Assembly: GCA_017609915.1 (NCBI GenBank) | Contig: JAFCDA010000008.1 | Coordinates: forward strand, 1-36,665 | Source of the DNA: Candidatus Pacearchaeota archaeon | GTDB taxonomy: Archaea; Nanobdellota; Nanobdellia; Pacearchaeales; GW2011-AR1 | Direction: 5' to 3' | DNA length: 36,665 bases | Shown here: positions 9,903 to 15,873 of the stretch, piece by piece | How positions within the stretch are numbered: position 1 is the stretch's first letter | How the letters are laid out: every line of letters begins with the position of its first letter | Notes under the pieces: generated by a model | The model's input: the letters and a program-made list of their open reading frames with translations, nothing else | Told to the model about the DNA's origin: nothing | Databases searched by the model: none | Program-made: the position numbers and the translations under genes

Positions 9903-9983
9903 CTAACCAAAAATAAGTGCAAGTAAAAAAAGCACCACACAAACAATCAATACCTCAATTATACAAAAACCTTTATTTTTCAT
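9903..9983 (-). CDS. 26-aa orphan prepilin-like leader/TM peptide, MKNKGFCIIEVLIVCVVLFLLALIFG
   Basis: Reverse strand ATG..TAG; pattern KGF(x)IIEVLIV matches the prepilin signal of the neighbouring GFTLVEVLIV pseudopilins; absent from the ORF track (too short). Confidence 0.5.
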   Translation of the reverse strand: MKNKGFCIIEVLIVCVVLFLLALIFG

Positions 9984-10108
9984 CTCCCAACCCCTTTCCT
10001 TTTTTCAAAAAAAGAGGGGGTTTGATTAAGGTGTCTTTAAATAAACAGCACAACATTTTCAGCTTAGAAACATAATCCCATAATAATCAAACCCTACCTC
10101 CTTAATTG

Positions 10109-10891
10109 TTATTTCCACTTAATCACGATTCCTATTCCAAAGACCCAGTCATCTTTCTGGTCTTTAATATCTGGCAATGAGAAAAAGTAAGTTACATCAG
10201 GAAAAACCAAATTTGCATTTTTCCCAAAACATAGCGGGAGCTTCCATGATAGGCTAGTATTAACCTTGCCATTAAAACCCGGACTTCCGAAAATATACCC
10301 ATCATCATAACCACAATCTCCTCCTAAAGACCAATCAAGACCTTCGTAAACATTAATGTTCTGAAGAACACCAGCACGAAAGTCCCAGCCATTTCCTTTT
10401 GACGAATTCAGCAAAGTATAATTTGAAACATTAAAAAAAGGCGTCATTGTTTGCCGAGGATTGATTTCAAAGGCTTTGCTGAAATTTGCATTAGTAAAAA
10501 ACAGGTCAATAGAATCTTCGCCACTGTACTTAAGCTGTGGCCCAAGATCCCAGAATGCAACACTAAAATTCACATCCAAACCGCCGGCCTGAAAAGCTTT
10601 TCCGATAATATAATTTGTTTCTGTTGCAAAACCAAGTTCTGCAGAATTTTCCATATCAAAGAAATGATTGTCTGCAGACCCTGAATGCCAGAATTTGCCG
10701 TACCATCCAGATACATGACGTGCAGTAATCCCTGTTTGAATTACCCAATCGTCATGAATACTGAAACCATCTGGCGAAACGTATTTGTCTTTCAGAAAAG
10801 ATTCAAATTCATAACTCCAGTCACCAGCAAAAACCTTGTTTGTGATGATTAAAATCATCAACACCATAATTGTAATTAATGCCTTTTTCAT
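10109..10891 (-). CDS. Sec-signal, beta-barrel-like outer-membrane-type protein
   Basis: MKKALITIMVLMILIITNKVFAGDW signal peptide; aromatic-rich alternating strands; C-terminal strand VFGIGIVIKWK; SD CGGAAAGGAGA 6 nt before the ATG. Confidence 0.55.
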   Translation of the reverse strand: MKKALITIMVLMILIITNKVFAGDWSYEFESFLKDKYVSPDGFSIHDDWVIQTGITARHVSGWYGKFWHSGSADNHFFDMENSAELGFATETNYIIGKAFQAGGLDVNFSVAFWDLGPQLKYSGEDSIDLFFTNANFSKAFEINPRQTMTPFFNVSNYTLLNSSKGNGWDFRAGVLQNINVYEGLDWSLGGDCGYDDGYIFGSPGFNGKVNTSLSWKLPLCFGKNANLVFPDVTYFFSLPDIKDQKDDWVFGIGIVIKWK

Positions 10892-10948
10892 AGACATCTC
10901 CTTTCCGAAACCATCTTTTAAAATAAGTTTCTACTTATGTTTTTGTTT

Positions 10949-11077
10949 CTATTTGTGTTTGTTTTTACGACAAGTTTTTTTCTTTTCTTTCCTTTTCTTT
11001 TTTGCTGCCTTCTTCTTTGCCATTCGTTTCTTCGTTGTTAGTCTCTTTTTTTTCGCTACCTTCTTTTTCTTTGCCAC
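10949..11077 (-). CDS. 42-aa lysine-rich histone-H1-like protein (GTG start)
   Basis: SD AAAGGAG-AACAGCT-GTG; MAKKKKVAKKKRLTTKKRMAKKKAAKKKRKEKKKTCRKNKHK; not in the ORF track. Confidence 0.55.
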   Translation of the reverse strand: MAKKKKVAKKKRLTTKKRMAKKKAAKKKRKEKKKTCRKNKHK

Positions 11078-11181
11078 AGCTGTTCTCCTTTATTCAAAGA
11101 CCATCAAACCAAGCATCACTACAGTAGCAATACTCCTTTAATACTAAACACAATTTCCATCATCCTCTGCAAGTAAATAAA

Positions 11182-11222
11182 AACAGGTAGGAAAAGGAAC
11201 ATTCAATTATTTCCTACCTGTT
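11182..11222 (-). terminator. Strong hairpin followed by T-rich tract
   Basis: AACAGGTAGGAAA / TTTCCTACCTGTT perfect 13-bp inverted repeat; minus strand continues TTTATTT. Confidence 0.65.
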
Positions 11223-11250
11223 ACTTAGCGTCCATGCTAACCTCCTCCAA
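11221..11250 (-). CDS. Candidate leader minicistron (TTG start, MEEVSMDAK; internal ATG gives MDAK)
   Basis: AAGGAGG 6 nt before TTG and GGAGGAGG before an in-frame ATG; stop codon sits at the base of the terminator hairpin. Confidence 0.3.
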   Translation of the reverse strand: MEEVSMDAK

Positions 11251-11497
11251 AGCAATCCTCCTTATACTCAACTCAACCCACTTGGAATCTTATTATCTTT
11301 AATTTAAGTTAATGAAAAGCTTAATCTCAGTAGAACATCTCTCCTTATGCTTATCAAATATTGATAAATAATATAATAACAAAAAAAGCCCCCAGCCACA
11401 GAGGAAAAGAAAAACCAGCCAAGGGCTTTTAAAAAGGCTCTGGAACGCCGCACAAAAAAGGAAAGTAAAAAAATCCCAGAGCCAAAACTCACATAAG

Positions 11498-11525
11498 TAA
11501 AATAAAATGATGCAAAGAAGCCCCT
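11498..11525. repeat. 28-nt direct repeat copy 1
   Basis: taaaataaaatgatgcaaagaagcccct, identical at 11648-11675, exactly 150 nt apart. Confidence 0.9.
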
Positions 11526-11647
11526 AGCTTTTTTAGAGGAGGAAAGGAGAGAAACAAACGAATCAAGCCAGGGGCTCAACAAAAAAAGACCTCTGCAGTA
11601 CAGACAAAAAGGAGAAACACCTGCACAAGGTCTAAGTGACACAAAAT

Positions 11648-11675
11648 TAAAATAAAATGATGCAAAGAAGCCCCT
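11648..11675. repeat. 28-nt direct repeat copy 2
   Basis: Identical to 11498-11525. Confidence 0.9.
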
Positions 11676-11849
11676 GCGGTGCGGAGGGAGAGGAAAAAGC
11701 GAGATTCCCGCAAGGGCTTGAAATGCAACAAAATAACTAATATAAAAAAGTAAAATAAGATAATAATGAAAAACCAAGGCCCTGGCTAGTGTGGAAAGGA
11801 GAGTAAAGTAAAAAAACCAGGGCCTGGTTAAGAATATCAAAACTTATTG

Positions 11850-12020
11850 TTAGTCGCGCCGACGTTTTTTTCGATTCCACTTCCTTTCTCTTCCCTTCTT
11901 ATTTTGTTCAGGGAAATGAGAAGAAAAAGATATTAAAATTCCTCCATCAGAATCTCCATCCTCTTCCTCACAAAAAGTTAATACATCTGAATTTTCTTGG
12001 GAACACTCGTTGTTTTCCAT
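11850..12020 (-). CDS. 56-aa small protein with acidic N-half and basic C-terminus
   Basis: SD GAAAGGAG upstream of ATG; MENNECSQENSDVLTFCEEEDGDSDGGILISFSSHFPEQNKKGRERKWNRKKRRRD; not in the ORF track. Confidence 0.5.
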   Translation of the reverse strand: MENNECSQENSDVLTFCEEEDGDSDGGILISFSSHFPEQNKKGRERKWNRKKRRRD

Positions 12021-12072
12021 TGTTCAAACACTCCTTTCATTTAACAATCTTTATAGATTTTAAAAACAACAA

Positions 12073-12158
12073 TGGAGCAGATAGAGATAGGATTCGAACC
12101 TACGAGTCACATCACAAATAAACCTATGATGATGCTTAAGCCTCTTGCATACTGCCCC
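12073..12158 (-). other. Aberrant tRNA-like element 1
   Basis: GGGGCAG...CTGCTCC acceptor-like pairing, D-like arm TGC-AAGAGGCTTAA-GCA, T-arm GTAGG-TTCGAAT-CCTAT; but 6 extra nt before the acceptor 3' strand and a non-canonical anticodon arm. Confidence 0.4.
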
Positions 12159-12231
12159 ACACTTATTCATCAGTTGAAAATCAAGTTGAATTAATAGATT
12201 CCAAGATGAATCAATCATCGTATTGTTAAGT

Positions 12232-12774
12232 CTATGTCTTATGCAACGGAAACGGCGAGACAATAATCTCTGGCTCAATATAAACCACCCTGCCATCGCC
12301 GGTCTTAGGATCAATCATAATTAACCAAGTGGCCGAGAGGGTCTGTGGCATAAATAAACCATTTGGCTCCGGTTGAGGCATTTTATCAAAAGGACCATAA
12401 CCAGCCATATCAACCCCCGCAACATGATCTATCGAAACTACCCTTTCCGGATTGGAATACTGAACACAATAAGGGAGACCATAACCGTAGCACTTGCCTA
12501 TGAAAACTAATTCTCCCTTAAACGGATTAAATAGGTAAGCATAACAAATAAACTTCTCTTGATCCCGAAGCTCATAGATCATCTTTAGAAGTTTCTTTTC
12601 CTGAAAATTAACAATCGCAGGCATACCTATTTGAGCATTTGCCTCTTTCATTGATTCGGCAGTTTGCTTTTGCATCTTCGCATCGGCATCATCTGTTTTT
12701 CTGGTACATCCAGCGATTGAAAAACCAATACAAAGCAATACAACAATCAACAAAATATTTTTAACACTATTCAT
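12232..12774 (-). CDS. Lipoprotein with bacterial lipobox
   Basis: MNSVKNILLIVVLLCIGFSIAGC lipobox; conserved-looking GMPAIVNFQEKKLLKMIYELRDQ and GYGLPYCVQYSNPERV; SD-like AAAGGG. Confidence 0.7.
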   Translation of the reverse strand: MNSVKNILLIVVLLCIGFSIAGCTRKTDDADAKMQKQTAESMKEANAQIGMPAIVNFQEKKLLKMIYELRDQEKFICYAYLFNPFKGELVFIGKCYGYGLPYCVQYSNPERVVSIDHVAGVDMAGYGPFDKMPQPEPNGLFMPQTLSATWLIMIDPKTGDGRVVYIEPEIIVSPFPLHKT

Positions 12775-12844
12775 AATCTACCCTTTCACTAACTAAATAC
12801 ACAATATTAATTTTTTCACATATGATTTACGCTTCTTGGCCTTA

Positions 12845-13198
12845 TTAAAATTTAAGGTCTGTTTCTCCGTACTTACATTTTTTGAGAAAATTTTTCAACT
12901 CAACGCTTTCTATAAGATTCTCATCATATTCAGCAAAGGAATGCCGAATCGCACTTGCAATAGCCTTCTTCGCAATATCATCTGTTGCAGATTCATACTC
13001 ATACTTAGCCTTGACAAGTTCCTGTAGTTTTCCCTCATTGTAACTACGGGTTTGTTTAAAGACTTCCCGGCGCACAGCTTCTCGCTTCGGACCAAAAAAT
13101 CCATACCATTTGATTCCTGCCCACTCAAGACCAAAAGCTGCACATAAAAGCACAGCCAGAATCAAAAGCCCTAACATTACATAACCAAAAGTCTTCAT
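12845..13198 (-). CDS. Small membrane-anchored protein, phage/plasmid-type hypothetical
   Basis: N-terminal TM then FFGPKREAVRREVFKQTRSYNEGKLQELVKAKYEYESA; SD AAAAGGAG. Confidence 0.65.
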   Translation of the reverse strand: MKTFGYVMLGLLILAVLLCAAFGLEWAGIKWYGFFGPKREAVRREVFKQTRSYNEGKLQELVKAKYEYESATDDIAKKAIASAIRHSFAEYDENLIESVELKNFLKKCKYGETDLKF

Positions 13199-13363
13199 TT
13201 TAAATCTCCTTTTAACTAAACTACAATCTTTTCTGTCTCAATCAACACAATCAAGACATACTATTTTTCACATCTTATTTCTATATTAAACTCACTCCCT
13301 TAAGTGAGATTATAAAGGTGACAAACCCTCCAATTCTTTTCAAAACTTTCCAACAACCCATAA

Positions 13364-13460
13364 CAGACCAGACAGGATTTGAACCTGTGTAAGTAACATA
13401 ATCCTTTATGTCATCACCCCAAAAATGGTGAGTAAAATCATGTTGTAAATCTTCTGGCCT
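13364..13460 (-). other. Aberrant class-II-like tRNA-like element 2
   Basis: 7-bp acceptor AGGCCAG/CTGGTCT directly following T-arm ACAGG-TTCAAAT-CCTGT; long variable arm ACATAA-AGGA-TTATGT; anticodon arm TCACC..GGTGA has an 8-nt loop; no GG D-loop. Confidence 0.45.
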
Positions 13461-13541
13461 AACCACAAACACGCTTCCTTGCTTCTCGGAGCACACCGAG
13501 TCTACACTAAAACAAAATTCAACGCACAGAACCTTATTTGT

Positions 13542-13766
13542 TCACAATGTAGAATAAACTTCCTTGCACTTTTCAGAAACATACTTGAAAAAGTTCCCTA
13601 TTTTTTCACCAGCCTCCTTGCACTGCCTTAACGTAATTTTACTTTTAGCAGAGAATACTATTTCATCACTCTCATCTTTTGACACCTCAAAATCTGTGAT
13701 TCCAATATATGTTACAATCACAAAAATAAACAGTGTCATTAAAACTAATCTCTTGAGAGTTTTCAT
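13542..13766 (-). CDS. Small membrane/secreted protein (start reset to MKTLKRL)
   Basis: SD AAGGAG upstream of ATTTATTATG; N-terminal TM. Confidence 0.5.
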   Translation of the reverse strand: MKTLKRLVLMTLFIFVIVTYIGITDFEVSKDESDEIVFSAKSKITLRQCKEAGEKIGNFFKYVSEKCKEVYSTL

Positions 13767-13803
13767 AATAAATCTCCTTGCCATTAAAAAATTAAAAGTT
13801 AGA

Positions 13804-14187
13804 TTATTCGTTAGGATCCTGTATTCTGGTTCCTTCTACAAAAAGCACAAGAGCACCCGGAGCTGGAGGATTTTCCCTATCAAATGTCCAAGTTCCTAAA
13901 TCCGCTATTTCACCTCTTTTTAAATCATCCTCAAGACTGAGAAAATACTGCTCAGAAAGTTCAAGGAATTTTTTCAGGTCATCCTCTTTTATTAAACAAA
14001 TTTTTTCATCCCGATAAGAATACTCCATTTTTACGCAGTAGTTAGACCTGAGATATTCAATAACTTCTGAATACCTATTCTGCGCTACACCTTCTTGAAT
14101 TTGTGGAACCACTATGCATGCCAAAATCACCAAGATGACAACAACAATCAGAACCTCCACCAATGTAAAACCATTTCGCGTCTTCAT
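13804..14187 (-). CDS. Type II/IV pseudopilin-anchored protein A
   Basis: MKTRNGFTLVEVLIVVVILVILACIVVPQI prepilin signal; C-term LGTWTFDRENPP...EGTRIQDPNE; SD AAAGGAT. Confidence 0.8.
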   Translation of the reverse strand: MKTRNGFTLVEVLIVVVILVILACIVVPQIQEGVAQNRYSEVIEYLRSNYCVKMEYSYRDEKICLIKEDDLKKFLELSEQYFLSLEDDLKRGEIADLGTWTFDRENPPAPGALVLFVEGTRIQDPNE

Positions 14188-14201
14188 AATAAAAATCCTT
14201 T
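14103..14201 (-). repeat. 99-bp exact repeat, copy 1 (leader plus pilin signal module)
   Basis: Identical by eye to 15569-15667. Confidence 0.92.
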
Positions 14202-14235
14202 ACAAGTTAAACAAAATTTTCTTTTTCCAAAAACC

Positions 14236-14276
14236 CATAACAGCTGACTCTTTGTAAAACAATACAAAAAGTCAGT
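14236..14276. terminator. Intergenic hairpin
   Basis: CTGACTCTTTGT..ACAAAaAGTCAG inverted repeat between pseudopilin genes. Confidence 0.45.
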
Positions 14277-14294
14277 TCGTTGCAAGTTCTCAGA

Positions 14295-14699
14295 CTATTC
14301 TTCCGGTTCTTCCAGGATTCTGGTGCCAATCCAATCAGAATAAATAAAAATAAGTTGTTGCTCAGAAATAGATACTAAATCTTTATCTAATTCAAAAGCC
14401 CAAGCACCTAGAAATCCTTTTTCTAACACCCCCCTAAGGTTAACAAAGTTCATGTTGCTAAAGTTAGGAAAAGATTTAGAAGAATCTTCAGCAACCTTTA
14501 TAGTCAATTCAAGCCCAGATGCTGAATATCTGATTTCTATAATCTTTTCAGGGCAATTGACCATAAATTGACAAACAGAAGAATACTTTACCCTATTCCT
14601 AACAGCCTGAATTGGAGGAATGATTAACCCTAAAAGAATCATTAAAAGCGCCAAAACAACTAGGAATTCAATTAGTGTAAACCCATTTCTCTTTTTCAT
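14295..14699 (-). CDS. Type II/IV pseudopilin-anchored protein B
   Basis: MKKRNGFTLIEFLVVLALLMILLGLIIPPI; C-term LGAWAFELDKD...DWIGTRILEEPEE; SD AAAGGAG. Confidence 0.8.
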   Translation of the reverse strand: MKKRNGFTLIEFLVVLALLMILLGLIIPPIQAVRNRVKYSSVCQFMVNCPEKIIEIRYSASGLELTIKVAEDSSKSFPNFSNMNFVNLRGVLEKGFLGAWAFELDKDLVSISEQQLIFIYSDWIGTRILEEPEE

Positions 14700-14736
14700 A
14701 ATCTTTCTCCTTTGCCCATAAGGCAGTTAAAAGTTT

Positions 14737-15147
14737 TTATTTTTCTTTTAGTTCTCGAGTACCTGTATAAATTATATATTCTTCTGCGTAGTCTTTTCCT
14801 CCTATAACCCTTTTCTTTTCTTCAAAAGTCCATCCTGTCCAATCTTTTTTCTCCCTCTTTGTTAGCGCTGATTCAAGACGCTCCCAATCCTCCTTATGTA
14901 ATTTGAACTCACTCTTTTTGTTTTTTCCTGTGATGATTAACTCTTCAGTATGTTCATTATAAACCATCTTAATGAAGGAAGGATTCATTGCTACCTCATT
15001 TTTTACAATCCCAGGAGAAACAAATCTTAAAGGGATGGCAATAAAACAAACTACCATCATTGGGAAGATAATTAAACAAAATAATACAATACCTAACCAT
15101 GAAGTTTGACAACCTATTTTTTCATTATTATTTTTTTCACTGTCCAT
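14737..15147 (-). CDS. TM-anchored paralog without prepilin signal (start reset to MDSEKNNN)
   Basis: Single TM (WLGIVLFCLIIFPMMVVCFIAI) then the same C-terminal pattern, WTGWTFEEKKR...YTGTRELKEK. Confidence 0.65.
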   Translation of the reverse strand: MDSEKNNNEKIGCQTSWLGIVLFCLIIFPMMVVCFIAIPLRFVSPGIVKNEVAMNPSFIKMVYNEHTEELIITGKNKKSEFKLHKEDWERLESALTKREKKDWTGWTFEEKKRVIGGKDYAEEYIIYTGTRELKEK

Positions 15148-15192
15148 AACATTTTCCCCTTTCAAAAACATTAACAAAAACATTTTTAACGG

Positions 15193-15258
15193 TGCACAGT
15201 AGCCCCTTCTCACCAAACCACCAAGCAAAAATAAAGCAAGAAGGGGTTGACTACGAAT
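15193..15258 (-). terminator. Hairpin between paralog genes
   Basis: AGCCCCTTCT ... AGAAGGGGTT inverted arms. Confidence 0.45.
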
Positions 15259-15260
15259 CG

Positions 15261-15653
15261 TTATTCTGGTTTTCGAGTGCCAGACCATCGAAGATATGAT
15301 TTACTAAGTTCTTTATTTCCTACAAAATACTCTTCTGATTCAAAAGTCCATCTTCCTAACTTAGGATCACTGCCCTTTTCTAAATTTGTTTTGAGTTTGT
15401 AAAAATCCTCAATATTAAGAGGAAGGAGTCTCTCGAAATTTTCTTTGGTAATTAAAAGAATTTCCCCTCCATACTCTTTAATTACTTCATCCCTCTCAGA
15501 ATATTCGATTCTCACATAATTTGGATCAAGGATGTTAATAACCCCTAAATCCCCTGGACCTGTAATTCGTGGAACCACTATGCATGCCAAAATCACCAAG
15601 ATGACAACAACAATCAGAACCTCCACCAATGTAAAACCATTTCGCGTCTTCAT
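15261..15653 (-). CDS. Type II/IV pseudopilin-anchored protein C
   Basis: MKTRNGFTLVEVLIVVVILVILACIVVPRI; C-term LGRWTFESEEY...RWSGTRKPE. Confidence 0.8.
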   Translation of the reverse strand: MKTRNGFTLVEVLIVVVILVILACIVVPRITGPGDLGVINILDPNYVRIEYSERDEVIKEYGGEILLITKENFERLLPLNIEDFYKLKTNLEKGSDPKLGRWTFESEEYFVGNKELSKSYLRWSGTRKPE

Positions 15654-15667
15654 AATAAAAATCCTTT
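15569..15667 (-). repeat. 99-bp exact repeat, copy 2
   Basis: Identical by eye to 14103-14201. Confidence 0.92.
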
Positions 15668-15722
15668 TTTCAAATCCTTTTTCCTGATTTTTCATAACAA
15701 TTTTCCCCTTTCATCTATAATA

Positions 15723-15873
15723 TAAGGTATTTCGCGTTAATTTTACCTTATTTTACAAGGTATTTCAAGTATATTGAAGGTATTCCGCATTCCGCGCAGA
15801 ATTCCTCTTAGAAATTGTATTATTGTTTACCTTTAGTTCAGTTTGTTATTTCCTAACAATAAAGGTATTTTAT
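15723..15873. repeat. Iteron-like repeats AAGGTATTYC
   Basis: AAGGTATTTCGCG (15724), AAGGTATTTCAAG (15757), AAGGTATTCCGC (15777), AAGGTATTTTA (15862), plus inverted TACCTTATTTT and TACCTTT. Confidence 0.5.

Larger units (their letters stand above)
11384..11829 (-). ncRNA. Tandem array of six terminator-like hairpins with CU-rich loops (candidate multi-copy sRNA locus)
   Basis: Hairpins at 11384-11430, 11434-11485, 11518-11577, 11587-11633, 11668-11719, 11773-11829; different stems, each loop pyrimidine-rich on minus strand (e.g. UCUCUCCUUUCCUCC), most followed by U tracts. Confidence 0.5.

Noticed and set aside
10018-10094. 10-bp inverted repeat GGGTTTGATT/AATCAAACCC with 57-nt loop
   Set aside because: Probably part of terminator/leader structure between island genes; not distinctive enough for a separate claim.
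10836-11141. 101-aa plus-strand ORF (FFFFATFFFFATAV)
   Set aside because: Shadow of the Lys-rich minus-strand ORF; the opposite strand of AAA/AAG codons gives Phe/Leu runs.
11384-11829. CRISPR array
   Set aside because: No constant direct repeat; the stems differ in sequence and only loop composition is shared.
11384-11829. Integron attC array
   Set aside because: No RYYYAAC/GTTRRRY core sites and no integrase or gene cassettes in the window.
11304-11840. 178-aa ORF across the hairpin array
   Set aside because: Reads straight through six stem-loops, low-complexity FF/LL/SS composition, no SD-start agreement; better explained by structured non-coding DNA.
12060-12314. 84-aa minus-strand ORF
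   Set aside because: Overlaps tRNA-like element 1 and the 3' end of the lipoprotein gene; no SD; cysteine/histidine composition untypical.
12326-12350. tggccgagagggtctgtggc, resembling a class II tRNA D-arm
   Set aside because: Lies inside the lipoprotein coding sequence and no matching T-arm or acceptor follows.
13281-13496. 71-aa minus-strand ORF
   Set aside because: Coincides with tRNA-like element 2 and lacks a ribosome-binding site.
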